This document shows, piece by piece, positions 1 to 11,797 of a DNA stretch of 64,000 nucleotides; within the stretch, counting starts at the first letter, position 1; every line of letters begins with the position of its first letter. The notes below the pieces were generated by a model. That model saw nothing but the letters and a program-made list of their open reading frames with translations. It did no database searches and was not told the origin of the DNA. Position numbers and translations under genes: made by a program. Location of the stretch: contig CM057826.1 of NCBI GenBank assembly GCA_030068075.1, positions 95,593,804 to 95,657,803 of the forward strand, in the 5' to 3' direction. Origin of the DNA: Paguma larvata. Taxonomy: Eukaryota > Chordata > Mammalia > Carnivora > Viverridae.

Positions 1-162
1 TGATCTCGCAGTCCGTGAGTTTGAGCCCCGCGTGGGGCTCTGTGCTGACAGTTCAGAGCCTGGAGCCTGCTTCCGATTCTGTGTCTCCCTCTCTCTCTGC
101 CCCTCCCCCACTCATGCTCTGTCTCTGTCTCAAAAATAATAAACATTAAAAATAAAAAAAAA
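1..162 (+). repeat. CAN-SINE (feliform SINEC), cut by window start
   Basis: The copy starts inside the tRNA-like head (box B region GAGTTTGAGCCCC), followed by the linker GGCTCTGTGCTGACAG, the CT-rich segment and an A-rich tail. Box A lies outside the window. Sense orientation. Confidence 0.95.
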
Positions 163-538
163 TTATATTGCAAAGCAGTTTCTGGCCTTGGCAGGCTGCA
201 GAGTTTGTGCCCGGAATTTTTTTTTCTTTAACAGTTTAGTAAGGATGTAGGACCCAGTATGGAGACATCCTGAATCCTATGAGTTTTGTTAAAAACTTCA
301 GCTCCAACTACTTTTTGAGCACAAGAAGAAAAGAATTGGTTTAAAAATATGTATATAAATTGATTTATCACTTCCTGCTGAGACCTGAGAGGACTGTGGT
401 AATATGGTAAGCTGGCGAATACCAGGAAGGCTGGTGGGGGGTGTGTGGAGTCAAGTCTTGGGCACCTGCTGGTTCAGGGATTTCCAGGAAGTGAAGGCTC
501 TTAGTGCTGTCTTTGGCTGCCCCAAAAAGGTAAATTTT
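163..538. other. single-copy stretch, no gene seen
   Basis: About 375 bases between two SINEs, with short A- or T-rich runs. No splice-flanked coding segment or recognisable repeat. A 104-codon frame on + runs from here into the next SINE and has no coding character. Confidence 0.6.
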
Positions 539-741
539 GGGGCACCTGGATTGTTCAGTCAGTTGAGTGTTCAACTCTTGATTTCGGCTCAGATCATGAT
601 CTCACAGTTGGTGAGTTCGAGCCGCACATTGGGCTCTGTGCTGACAGTGCAGAGCCTGCTTGAGATTGTCTCTCTCTCTCTCCCTTACTCTCTGCCCCTC
701 CACTGGTTGCTCGATTAAAATAAAAAATAAACTTAAAAAAA
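539..741 (+). repeat. CAN-SINE, older diverged copy
   Basis: Starts GGGGCACCTGGATTGTTCAG, with box B as GAGTTCGAGCCGC, a shortened linker, CT-rich segment and an A-rich tail. Head wording (TTGAGTGTTCAACTCTTGAT) is nearer the older carnivore subfamily than the young felid one. No clean target-site duplication (TSD) found. Confidence 0.9.
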
Positions 742-2090
742 TAGAACAAAAAAACCCCTGCTCTCCTTAAGTGGGTCGAGCGTTCATTTAACATACTCAC
801 CACCTTCAGAATAGGAGCTGCCAAATTTGAGTCTTATTTCTGTCATGTTGCTCACTACTGATTTTCTATTTTCCAAAACAAAACAAACAAAACAAAAAAT
901 GTACATTCCTAACAGCGCCTTGAGCTATCTATAAATAAGAGGGTGACCTGGAACTTAGAACATTTTACCTGCCAGCGGTTTGTTTGTGAGATTATGTATT
1001 TATTTCATTCCTCACTTCTCTGCAGCCCATCTCATGCCGATTTGGTAGAGAAGCCAGCGGCTTTACCACCGAGAGCCTGCAGGACAAGTTTCGTGGCTCT
1101 GTGATCTGTGCAGTCACACAGGGCCCTGCTCTTGGGAAGTGGCCCCACGCTTGGTTGATGCTCTGTTGTGGCTATCTTGAAATTCTTGATAATTTTTGCA
1201 AGACAGGGCCCTGCACTTTCTTTTTGCACTGAGCTCTGCGAATGGTGTAGCCAGTCCGGATGGCCAGACTTAATGCCGTTCATTTGTCTGGCTAGGTCGG
1301 AGGCCCTTTCTTTCTTCCCTCCGTCCTTATCCATATGTTGCCTTGGTGCCCCTCCCGCTGATGCTGCGGATGGACGGCTGTTTCATTTCTCACAGCCTCT
1401 GTGGGTTACCTTGGAGGTTTGGCCATCATGGAAAGAGTTGAGGGCTGGGAGTGTACAATTCGGATTTGACCAGGCAGCAGAATGCTCGGATCCTCGGGCT
1501 CTAGGAACACAAGACCACCTAGAGAAGACCTGCGTGCCCTTTAGAGTGACCGAAAGTGACAATGTTGCTCACGGCCATGGGGATTTGTATGGCCATTGAA
1601 GAAGGCGTCAGTACTGCCCTGGGGGTGGGCTGGGTGGGGGCATTATTTTGGAAATAAAAAGACATATGACTGGTTGCTGAGGTTTTAAGGTCCCAGAGGC
1701 TGCAGTGAGTAAAGGTCCCGCTTACTGAGTTGCATGTGCAGGAAGGGGACATGAAAACAGGTGATTTTCTCCTTATTTGTCCCTATCGCCCTAACCCTTT
1801 ATTTATCTAGTGAAGTCCTTTCTGGTACTCCTTCACGCTGAAACATCGATCGCTCTGTTTCTCAGGATATAACTGTGTGGGGTGCCTTCTTCAGGAGGAT
1901 TTTTGAGTAAAATATCACGGTCAGTTTAGATTCCCTAGGGCCAGATAGCAAATTCCTGGTCAGTGTGTGAAGATCGAGGATGCTTGGTCATTCACACAGT
2001 TCACATGCAGGCGCAAATGAGAACAGAAGCAGAAGGTGATGGAATAGAAATGTAGAGCAGACAGGACTGGGGGGCCGGGCAGAGGGCTGC

Positions 2091-2091
<1 letters not shown>
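742..2091. other. mostly single-copy DNA, no gene seen
   Basis: Moderate GC content. A 143-codon frame at 1168-1599 (+) lacks a domain, a splice context and any family resemblance, so I treat it as chance. A pyrimidine-rich tract ending in CTGCAG near 1020 resembles a splice acceptor, but the sequence after it does not translate into anything recognisable. Confidence 0.5.
1055..1262. repeat. possible old DNA-transposon remnant
   Basis: A block with two copies of CAGGGCCCTGC about 80 bases apart and the string TTCTTGATAATTTTTGCA resembles an interspersed mammalian repeat I recall but cannot name. No terminal inverted repeats could be fixed. Low-confidence call from memory. Confidence 0.3.
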
Positions 2092-2129
<38 letters not shown>

Positions 2130-2136
2130 GGTGTGT
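2092..2136. repeat. GT microsatellite
   Basis: About 17 GT units, then GCGGGTGTGT. Alternating purine-pyrimidine, so Z-DNA-prone and probably length-variable. Confidence 0.95.
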
Positions 2137-2415
2137 AAACTGTGGGGCTGTGTCTGCCCCAGGGCGTTGCCTTTTGGTAATTCACAAACAGGAAAGGAAT
2201 GGGCTATGTCAGTCTTCAGACCTTGGATTCTATCATGGGATTTCTTCCATTTAAAGAAATACGTGTATATATATTTTTTTCTGATTTTAATGGTTAAGGT
2301 TGGTCATTGTGTAAAAACTTGGAAAATATTAAAAGAAATCAAGAAAAAATATTCATAATCCTGTAACTTAGTGATGATCACGGTCTTTTTTTTTTAAGAT
2401 TGTCTATTTGTCTTT

Positions 2416-2612
2416 ATTTTTATTTTTTTCATTTTTTTAACGTTTATTTTTTGAGAGAGGCAGAGCATGAGCGGGGGAGAGACAGAGGAAGGGAGAGTCA
2501 CAGACTCTAAGATGCCAGCACAGAGCCCCATGGGGGGCTCAAATCCACGAGCATGAGATCATGACCTGAGCTGAAGTCAGATACCCAGCCGACAGAGTCA
2601 CCCAGGCGCCCC
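2416..2612 (-). repeat. CAN-SINE
   Basis: Reads T-rich tail, GA-rich segment, linker, then head ending CACCCAGGCGCCCC, so it lies on the minus strand. Flanks AAGATTGTCTATTTGTCTTT (2396-2415) and AAGAGATTGTTTCTTTGT (2613-2630) look like an imperfect TSD. Confidence 0.93.
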
Positions 2613-2630
2613 AAGAGATTGTTTCTTTGT

Positions 2631-3420
2631 AAAGGAGAGAAGTCTGCTGCTGCATTTAAGGAATGACTATATACAGATTTCCTGTGCTCACTAGTCTTCT
2701 GTGCACGTGAACAGTCCTTAAAGGATGAAGGTCTTTCTGAGGGGCTCCTTGCAAAAACTATTTTGTGTCGCTTCCACCTAGATTGTTAAGACTGTTTATG
2801 GAAGTTTTTCCTTCTCTTCATTGTGGCGGAAGGTGTTTGTGCATTAAGTCCGGGCTGATCGAAAGTGAAAACAGACTTGCCTAAAACTCCACTTTTTAGG
2901 AGTGGACTTATATTATTTAAGTGTTCTAATGATTTAACGGCACAAGCAGAACCTCTCATGCCATGAACCTTCCTGCGTTTGTCGAACTTAAATTTGTATG
3001 GGTTGTTGAGAGTTTCCTGTGCTACTCTTAGGAGAGAGTCCTGTGGAAAAAGAACTCACAGACCTATCTTCAAGTGGGCAGGGAATTGGTGTTCCTGGGA
3101 GAAGTGATTTTCATTCTATGGCGTGTTTTTTTTCTTTCTTTGGTTAAAAAAAAAATCACTAAAGCCCTTTGTGTTTGTGTGACTTGAAAGACTAAGAGAC
3201 ACACAGTTAACTTGAAAGTTAAATTATAACTTAGTACCTTCTGTGTAAATACTTAGTTTAAAAAAAGAAAAGGAAAAGGAAAAATCAATGCCCGAATTGG
3301 GTGAGGGAGATTCTTTCTAATACATCTACATCTGTTCTCCCTACTTTCATCTGATATCCCTGTCAGCCTTTGAAGATAATGATTTGTTGTATGAACCTGA
3401 ATGAAATGACTATTTGCTTT
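2631..3420. other. single-copy stretch, no gene seen
   Basis: No repeat family or coding segment recognised. Contains only A-rich low complexity near 3150 and 3260-3285 (AAAAGG-type). Confidence 0.55.
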
Positions 3421-3437
3421 TTTGTTTTACTTTGGAG

Positions 3438-3666
3438 ATTCATTTTATTTATTTTGTTAAAGTTTATTTATTTACTCTGAGACAGAGAGAGAGAGTGCAA
3501 GCTGGGGAGGGGCAAAGAGGGAGAGGAGAGAGAGAGAGAAACCCAAGCAGGCTCCACATTGCCAGCATGGAGCCCAATGCAGGGTTTGAACTCACGAACC
3601 TTGAGATCATGACCTGAGACGAAATCTAGAGTCGGACACTCAACTGGCTGAGCCTCCCGGGTGGCC
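3438..3666 (-). repeat. CAN-SINE with 17-bp TSD
   Basis: Full-length minus-strand copy, T-rich tail to head CTCCCGGGTGGCC. It is flanked by TTTGTTTTACTTTGGAG (3421-3437) and TTTGTTTTATTTTGAGG (3667-3683), a diverged TSD, which implies a moderately old insertion. Confidence 0.95.
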
Positions 3667-3683
3667 TTTGTTTTATTTTGAGG

Positions 3684-6600
3684 TTTTACAGGTTTCACTG
3701 AATTTATCCAACTCGATTGGACCAGCATTTCTGCATTACAGGCACCTACCTTTTGGGGCTGAGGCCAGAGAGGAAGAACGAAAACAAAAGTGTGCTCCTC
3801 CTGCCCGGCCCCCGCCCCTCACCCCAGGAATATAACTCTAGCTAGCTGGCTGGGCAAATGGAACCTTACTCCTAGTCATAAATGATACATTTCTTTTACT
3901 CTAATCAGAAAACCGTTTTACATTCTCATGACAGAGATGATAATTGTAAGCTTCTGATTTCACCAGCGGTTTTCTGCCAGGGCTGAAGCTGAGCCCGAGG
4001 CCCCCGTTAATCGGCTCAGCGTCTTGGAGCATCACCTCGGGCTTCCTGGGGCAGCACCATTTGGTTTTCTTTGTTATTTGGGATTCTTGGAAGCCATCTC
4101 AAGGGCCTTGATCGGGATGGGCCTCAGGAACATCTAGGTTGGTGTCCTCTCTCCCTCACTTCCCCTGGAATTTCCCGAAAATTGTCAGAGGACCTATAGG
4201 ACCGTGGTTGCTGATTCTCTCCTCCGGGATTATACGAGTCTGTGTCTGTGTCTGTGCAGATGGAGAGAACACAGTGGACTGGCTGGGGCCAGGTCTTCTG
4301 CTGGGCAACTTGTGACCTCTGAAAGGGAGGGCCCTGGCTATGGTTCTACGTTTTGGGTGTTTTTTGGTCCTTTTAGTTTCTCAGTCTGATGTTGACCACA
4401 AAATTGTTATAGTATAGAAGCTAGACCTTCATGGAAGTGCTATTTTGTGTTGCTTACTATCCCTTGGTGTGAGAGCTATTAATTGTAGGCAGAAACGAAA
4501 CACAAATCAGATAACTTGCCGCCATTTAGATAGCGTGGAAAGTTAGAGACCTTCCGTGTCAGGCCCGGACACGGTAGCTCTCTCGGCTCATAGGGCATCT
4601 GTAACATCCTCAAGGTGTTTCAGAAAGGCTGCAGGGGAGAAGTGACTTCCGTCCGAAGCAGTTTTATTTTTATAGGCAACAGTAGTACTTTTTCTTTAAA
4701 AAAAATAAATAAATCAAGTTGCACATTTTCTAACAAAAGTCGTGAGTCTCCATTTTATCTTCTCGATTAAATCTTCTAGAGAACTTATAGACTCGTTGAA
4801 AATTAGGCTAACAAGGATCCATAAAAATGAAACTGTCTCTGACAATTACGTGTGTTTCTAAAACCAGACCTGAAGAGTTCTTTTAAATGCCACACTGGCA
4901 TCTTGAAAAGAGGATAGTATTTATGTGCTTTTTTTTTTTTTTTTAAACCCTCCGCTCTTTGACAGACTATTTGGTAGCATTTTCCTCTCATGTCCCATTT
5001 TTCAAATGTTAATCATTAGTCATTCCTCATGACCTCTCCATGCAGCAACGAGAATATAGGGCTTTTAAGGGCTGCCTACTTGAACAATGGTGGAGAGGGG
5101 CTATGAGGGTTACAAGTGACCTGGGGTCATGTCCTGGGTTAAAAAAAAAAAGATGAAAGGTTAGTCTAGTGGTCACAGCCGCCAGGTCCTGGGAATGGTA
5201 GGCCTCTCCGAGCTGTGGAAACTGAGAAGGAAGAATGTCCATATGTAGCCCTGGTCGTGCTCAGTCAGGGAGACAGGCCTCGAAGGTTCTCAGAAACCCC
5301 TTTGATTCGCTGCCCATTCCACACGATGTTTAGTAATAAACAGAGTTCAATGACCAGTCTAGACAAACAAATCACGGCCCTGGCAAACCCTGTGTTCTGA
5401 TGACATGTTATGTCTTTGCAATGCAGAGAGGAAGCAGCCAGCTTTGAAACGAACGCAGGGCCTTTGTGAGCTAACAGCAAATAGAGTGGCTGAGAGGGAT
5501 TCAGACGGCAGACCCTGCTGTAGCCAAATTAGAAGGTATTCCCCGCTTTGTGGTTTGTGAGTTTCCTGCTCTGTCTTCCTCCAGGCATTAGGAAGCTGCC
5601 CTGAACTTGAGTGAAATGTGAGAGGTTTAAATATTAATATTTCTGAAGCCCTCAGGGTAGACTCAACCACCTGCTTCCCCCTGTAGCAGCTGTCCTACAC
5701 GGTTTTCACTAGAGAGACACCATTTTTCTCTTTAACAAAGTGTTCCATCAGAGTTGGATTTTAATGGAGTCAGGAAGCCTTCCAAGAGATTTCATTTTCA
5801 CGTGCACTGGCTAGCTCTATCTGTCATTTGGAGGTGAAGAGAAATCTCAGAACTTCCTCGTTTAACTTGCTCTTTCCTCTTCCACCCTGTCAGTGAAAGT
5901 ATGGTACCAAACCTTGGCAAGTTGGCGTGTTGTCAGCATGTAAGGTAAACAGTGAAATCTCATTTCTGTCCGGACTAAAAGAGTTGAAAAATGCTAAGAA
6001 AGAACTGAGCTTACTGAACTCTCTGTAAAATAATCCTGGGTGAAAACAGCAGGTTTTTCTTGTTTTTTTTTTTTTTAATTTTTATTATTATTATTATTTA
6101 ATTTGAACATTTGCTTCTTTAAATACAGTTCTGGATGATAAATTGTGTATATATTTGACAAAAAAATGCTTAGAAGATGTCATTGGTAGTATACTTCGGT
6201 GGATGTGTGGGCTGTTTTCATTAAAAAATAATTCATTTTCAGTATTTATCAGGGGAGGTTCTTTCACAATTATTTAAATACTTTTTTTCTTCGCCTGCGT
6301 TGAGTTGTTTACTCCATGTTAATGGTTCTTCACAAATATTTACTAAATCTCTCTGTAAACCATCTTCTAAATTAGACCAGAGGACTCAACACTCTGACTA
6401 ACTCCCTTCTTTAGGTATCCAGCCTTTTAAGGTAATCTCTCGGCTGGTATCTGTGCAATTAACTGAGAGCATTTTAATAACAGGGAATAATAATTGCTGT
6501 TTGCCTATCGCTGAGAGGAATTTCCCCTTGAACATCTATTTTTAGGGAGACCAGATTGCAGGTATCCCACAGCGATGCCGATCAAGACTTTACCTACTAC

Positions 6601-7324
6601 ATGAGAGGTTTTGGTGGAACAAGAATTGCAGTATTTTTGCTCATATGTTGTGCAGAATTAAAAGTCTTCAATCCCCACCATTGCTGAACACGTGGGAGCT
6701 GCTGGAGAAGAAGGTGTTTTATAGATAGACTTAAGTGCATAAATATATTCATGTGTGCATTAAACATCAGGGATGAACAAACTATCAGAAAATAAAAACA
6801 AAAACCTCTCCATGCTCTTTCTATTTTTTTCAGGGAGAAGGTTTTGTCATGGATATAAATTAATTCCCCTACAGACCAATTTGGGAAGAAGAAAGTGCAT
6901 TCCTTTGCACTACCTTATTTCGTAGAATGTTATTACTTTATGTATTTTTTCTTACGCGACCAGTTCCATAAATATTAATTTTGATTGTAGTATGCAAGAA
7001 TTGTACCTCATTCTACCTAACATTTATCCCAGTCTAAATTCGAGCTTACAAATTTTTGATAAAGTAATGCCTGTGCTACTTAGATTTCAGGGATCAAGAA
7101 CTGTATTAAATAAGCTTATTATGTACATATACATGTGCCTGTAATACCAGATCTGCAATTAATAGAATGGAAACATCATTAACCATTTCTCAGTTACTGC
7201 ATAGAGTCATCAGTTCAAACAAGGTGTTTTTTTGTCACTTTTCAACTGGGAAAGGAAAGGTGACTCAGGTAGCTTAAGAATCTCAAAGCCAGAATGATGC
7301 AGAAATTCACTTGTCTCATCACAT
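3684..7324. other. long single-copy stretch, no gene seen
   Basis: About 3.6 kb with no SINE and no clearly recognisable element. Poly-T runs at 4930-4944 and 6065-6100 (the latter with TTA units) are simple sequence. Several 60-100-codon frames on both strands lack family resemblance. The 6420-6620 part has the look of conserved non-coding DNA (see findings). Confidence 0.55.
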
Positions 7325-7440
7325 TAGTTAATTCATTTTGCATTCATGCAACAGATGAGGGCCCACTATGTGCTCGCCTTCTCTGCTAGGTGTCAGGATT
7401 ACAGGTCCCCTGCTACCAGGAAGTAGAGTGTTCCTATGAA
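7325..7440 (-). repeat. L2 3'-end fragment
   Basis: ATTCATGCAACAGATGAG followed by CCCACTATGTGCTCGCC, CTGCTAGGTGTCAGGATTACAGG and a CCTGCTACCAGGAAG tail follows the antisense L2 3' end (cons. ATTCATTCAACA...CTACTATGTGCCAGG). It occupies the start of a 137-codon minus frame that I consider non-coding. Confidence 0.6.
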
Positions 7441-8857
7441 ATTTTCCTGAGCCAAAGCGATATAAAGCAAAGAAGCAATTATCATTGATTTGTATGGAAA
7501 ACTTTCTGAGTGTGCCCAGTTCACCCCAAATAACCTCTCTTAGGCTTTCCTGATACCTTAGGACACATCGTGCTAACAGATGCAAAAAATAAATTGGTAT
7601 AAAGCATAGATGCTCAAAGACACAGCTCAAAGCTATGGCAGCTTGATGCAGGATGCTGAGTAGAGTTCTTCCTGGAAGGGACTTGGCTGTGACACTCTCG
7701 CTTCGTGGGGTGCACTCTGCCCCTGTAAGGGCTCGCTGCAAAATAAATGCTGAATGCTATTTTTGCTTTTCACCTTTTTTTTCATAAAAGCAAAAATCCT
7801 CCTCTGACTTCTTTTGCTTAGAAAAAACTGGTCCTAATATAGGCCCTTCACAAAAGCAAAATGGTGTAACTTGAACTCTCAGCAAGTGGGGATACCTGTA
7901 CAGTGGGGAGCAAAGGCAGGTTGGGTATCACTCCCATGAGGCGGACACTGGGGAGAATTGACATGATCCACTTTGCATTTTTAAAAACTCAGCCTCATTT
8001 ATTTTGAAATTTTAAAAATGATTATAGTATTCAAGTGAACTACTGGAACAGAACCTCAGAATACCTGGAAAATTTTAAAGGCAATATGGATTCATTGCTT
8101 AAACTACCAAGAAGGTTCCTAACACTATACTTATATTATTTTGTATATTATTTTGCATGTATACCACAGATATTAGGTGGCAATATCTGTGCACACTGCC
8201 CCTCCCCACCCCCAGCTTTCTGGATTTATTTTGCTCTGGCGAAGGTTAAACTTTCTGCTGGCTGAATTAATAGCTACATAATGGGTAAAAAGTCACAAGC
8301 ACTTGAACTTAATCTCTACCTATATGTGATTCTCCTTGGGACCTGAAAATTCAGTCTTGCCAATTCAAGGAAAATTGTCCAGTTAGCAACCACCCAGTCG
8401 TTTCCTGGCTAGGCGCAGTCATGTGCAAGATTCTGCTCTCTCCCCTGGTTCTGGGGTTGGCATCTAAGTTCACCCATGGGAATGGCTGGCAGCACTTGAG
8501 GGATGGGTTGGGGGAGGTCCTCTGGCTTCTGGCTGACACTGTATGAGACGTCCTTGGATCTATGGTCTTTAAGGGCTGTTGGCCTCAATCCCTGTTAGAT
8601 GCCGCATTTATGTCTGCATGACTTCTCCCTGCCAGCCCTCTACCCCCAACACAACTCCACACTCTGTATCCTCCACATTCCTTTCAGAAGACTCCTTCTG
8701 GTCTGTCAGACGGAGTTGGGACTCTTCACAGACACATCACTGGCTCTTTACCCCCTTGGTGGTTGGCGGATGAACCACCTTTAGAAAAACTTGCCCCACT
8801 AGGATTTCAAGCACAAGCTCCTCTGCTCTGGGACCCCTTTAGGGTGTTTAGCTCAGG
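7441..8857. other. single-copy stretch, no gene seen
   Basis: No repeat family recognised. Overlapping 60-76-codon frames at 8035-8951 are probably a by-product of low stop density. Confidence 0.5.
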
Positions 8858-9000
8858 CACGGCAGGTGGGCAGTGCTTGGGCAGAGCTTGGAGCAGATGT
8901 GAGGCAGGACTTGTGGGTGGGATGTGTAGGCGGGGCTTGAGGCAGGTATGAGGCAGGGTGTGTAGGCAGGGCTCATGGGGCAGTTGTGGGGTGGGGCTGA
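8858..9000. repeat. G-rich minisatellite, about 36-bp period
   Basis: Imperfect tandem units starting GTGTAGGCGGGGCTTGAGG (8924) and GTGTAGGCAGGGCTCATGG (8960), a 36-base period, with more decayed units upstream starting near 8880 (GCAGAGCTTGGAGCAG). All G-runs are on +. About 3-4 units. Confidence 0.7.
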
Positions 9001-9124
9001 ACAGACCAGCAGTGAAACTAGTGTTCTCTCATTTCTCCACACCCCACGCCCAGCCATAAAGATTGTTAATCTCCTCTCTTTTTTTATGGCTAAGCTTTAT
9101 ATATAGGGCTATAGCACTTGATAC

Positions 9125-9208
9125 TGAAAACCAAGATTTTGATCCTCAGAAAAACTTTGATCTTTTCAAAAACCTTGTTTTTGCACATCAGAAGGATCTT
9201 GGTTTTCA
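9125..9208. repeat. inverted repeat, 13-bp perfect arms
   Basis: TGAAAACCAAGAT (9125-9137) is the exact reverse complement of ATCTTGGTTTTCA (9196-9208), with a 58-base spacer holding weaker internal pairing. Could be a small MITE remnant or a hairpin; family unknown. Confidence 0.7.
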
Positions 9209-9335
9209 AAACTATTGTTGCGATTTTAAGTTTAAAAAACTGATATTTAGAAACATGGTTGCTCTATTCTCACTGTATTTGGACCTCTCATGAGGCTGTA
9301 AACCTCAGCCTTAAATTCAGTTTTATTTCTGAAAG

Positions 9336-9480
9336 TTGTTTATTATTATTATTATTAATTATTATTATCATCATCATCATCATCATCATCTTAGTAATCT
9401 CTGCATCCAGTGCATGGCTTGAACTCACAACCCAGAGATCAAGAGTTGCATGCTCTTCTGACTGAGCCAGGGAGGCAACC
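9336..9480 (-). repeat. older CAN-SINE with TTA/ATC repeat tail
   Basis: Head region antisense: CTCACAACCCAGAGATCAAG, GCATGCTCTTCTGACTGAGCC. The T-rich tail has expanded into (TTA)n then (ATC)n at 9341-9391. Flanks AAATTCAGTTTTATT (9313-9327) and AAATTCAGTTTTAAT (9484-9498) form a 15-bp TSD with two mismatches. The head matches an older carnivore subfamily without the GACAG linker. Confidence 0.88.
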
Positions 9481-9670
9481 CTCAAATTCAGTTTTAATGG
9501 AGAAAAAATAGGGGGTAGGTAGGGACGTTTTTAAGGGCAGGAAAGTGAAAGGACTATTGATTGGAATAATTTGCTGAGAACAAAACCCCTTCAGAAATGT
9601 TTCAAAAATGTTATCCGAGTGTACTTAGAATTGGAGCTACCTAGCAGAATCTCAAGTTTTCTTTATTCAG

Positions 9671-9701
9671 GGCACACTCTTCAAAACTTCAGGAGTGTGC
9701 C
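9671..9701. repeat. short inverted repeat, 9-bp perfect arms
   Basis: GGCACACTC (9671-9679) pairs perfectly with GAGTGTGCC (9693-9701) across a 13-base loop. GC-rich arms in AT-rich surroundings. Confidence 0.75.
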
Positions 9702-10419
9702 ATTTTCTTTTTGCGTACAGCTTTCTTAGCAAGGTCTTTCTTAAGGCCAGTTTTGAATCTGCCCCAAATTTATGACCTAATTTGCCCTGGAAACTATTTT
9801 TGTTTCTGCTTTCTATGCCTCCATGGTGGTGTTTAAATTTGCTAACTGTGAAATCTCACCCCAAAGCCTTTTCTTGAAAGCGATTCCAAACATCGAGGAG
9901 TAGATGATTTAAGCTGCTCTTCAAAAATCATTACACAGAATGCAGTATGAAATGAGACATGAACTGCCGGTCTTGAAGGTGAGAACACAATGCCAGAATG
10001 TGTTTGTAAAAATGTGATTGCTGATTCAAATGATATTACCCCTGCCGGATCACCACTGGGAGTCAAGTACGACTGTATTTCAAGCCAACGGAGGTTTCGC
10101 TTAGTTCTCTAGCAACTTAGTTGTAAGGAAAAACTAAATAGCAACATCGTCTACAATATGCCTGGTACCCAGAAGTATAGACTGACCGTCTGGCCTCTCA
10201 TAGGCCGATCAGTAAGGCCTTTGAGAAAAGCTGACCTGCCGGGTCATCTATCCACTTCAGTTTTCTAGGAAGAAACTGGAGGCACATTGACTTTGCAGCA
10301 TAAGGAAGGAGATGGGGCATTAGTTTTTGTTCTGTGAGACTGGGTGTCAGAATTCTGGTGCCTAGGGAATTTTTGTTGATTAACAAAAATTCTTGCTCAC
10401 CCCATCATGTGAGATGAAG
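9702..10419. other. single-copy stretch, no gene seen
   Basis: No recognisable repeat or exon. Confidence 0.5.
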
Positions 10420-10623
10420 TTTTTTTTTTTTAAGCTATTTATTTATTTATTTTAGAGAGAGAGTGCAAATGGGGGAGAGGCTGAGAAGGAGGGGGACCGA
10501 GGATCTGAAGTGGGCTCTGTGCAGACAGCAGAGAGCCCGATGTGGGGCTCAAACTCTTTATTCATGAGATCGTGACCTGAGGCGAAGGCAGACGTTTAAC
10601 CAACTGAGCCACCCAGGTGCCCC
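10420..10623 (-). repeat. CAN-SINE
   Basis: T-run, TATTTATTTATTTTAGAGAG, GA-rich segment, then head GAGCCACCCAGGTGCCCC. An insertion in box B (AAACTCTTTATTCATGAG) departs from consensus. No convincing TSD. Confidence 0.93.
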
Positions 10624-10765
10624 ATGTGGTACAAAATTTTAATGAAATCTCAAAGTATACTACCAGGCCCTTTACCATTTAGGTCAGTCAGGGAGACAGA
10701 ATGACAAAGTACAAAACCAGGTAGAGGCTGGGCCTGCCACACTTGTTGCCTCTTTCATTGAGAAA

Positions 10766-10905
10766 TAATGTAGCAAAATAAAGAGTGGCCTTGAATTCAA
10801 ATCCTACCTCTGTTGTTTCCTAGCTATTGACCCTGAAGATGTAACTTAACCTATTAGAACTTCAGGAGACGTATCAGTAGGCTTGTGAAGATAGGAAAGA
10901 TTAAT
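10766..10905 (+). repeat. MIR
   Basis: TTCAAATCCTACCTCTG, CTAGCTATTGACCCTGAAG, TAACTTAACCTATTAGAACT follows the MIR core (TTCGAATCC..., CTAGCTGTGTGACCTTGGG, TAACCTCTCTG) in sense orientation with heavy divergence. Confidence 0.65.
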
Positions 10906-11797
10906 GGGCCAAGTACCCATGAATTGAAGTCACAGTTTGTGTTTTAAATAATGTTTTCTTTTATATTTTCCAAATATTGAAAATAATGTGTTCATATTGA
11001 TATGTTCTTTCAGACTACAAGCCCCCACCCATATTTGTGAGTCGCCCCCTTCTGTTGGTAGTCACTGAATTGGACTTTTTAAAATCGACCCTCATACTCA
11101 ACTAGAACATAAACTGCAGAATATTATAATCAATCTGATTGTCATTACCATTCATTACCTTTAAAAGCATTTATAAGGCACCTATATGCTTGGGGCCATC
11201 GAGATGGATCCATAGCCCTCGATTTCTGGTACCTTGCAAGCCAAGATGGCTCTGTAATAATCAGGCTTGGAGGCTTGAAGATGGAAAAGACTGGAAAGAT
11301 TGGGTCACCATTATGGCCTTTTCAAAGGACGCAAGCAAAGGGAAGGAATGTCTGGGATCACAGTGCATGTAGTGAGTAATGGCAGGGGAACCTGAAATGG
11401 GGGTGAAGATGGGAAGAGGTTCACTAGTCTGGAAAATCTCAGAGGTGGAGATTGGGTTTGGGGAGCTGCTCCAGAGAAGGGAAGGACACAGAGGGGGTTG
11501 GTCCGGCCAGTTAGGGATCAATCCAGATTGAAGTAGGGATAAATCCAGATAAATCCTGTGATTTCAAAGATTAGGGGAGCTAATTCTGATCCTACCAATG
11601 AAGAAAATATTCTATACCTATTGTGTCCTGGCCCAGGGCTACAGGAGAAATTTCTTCTTTCCACAGGCTACTAACTACTCCACTAACTGGTGGGTCAGGG
11701 TAAATGCAGTACAGTCTGTCGTGAGTATTTGGGAGGAAGTGTCTAGTTCAGTCAGGGGAGGGACATGTGCTTGGGGAAAGCTTCACAGGGAACATGA
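10906..11797. other. single-copy or very old repeat DNA, no gene seen
   Basis: GATGGGAAGAGG-type purine-rich text at 11260-11520 resembles antisense L2 interior only weakly. No coding signature. Confidence 0.4.

Noticed and set aside
1000..1025. Pyrimidine tract ending CTGCAG, like a splice acceptor
   Set aside because: Sequence after it does not give a recognisable exon and no partner donor stands out.
1168..1599. 143-codon plus-strand frame
   Set aside because: No domain, no family resemblance, overlaps a likely old repeat, and has opposite-strand frames across it.
7328..7741. 137-codon minus-strand frame
   Set aside because: Its 3' part lies in an L2 fragment and the rest shows no recognisable protein features.
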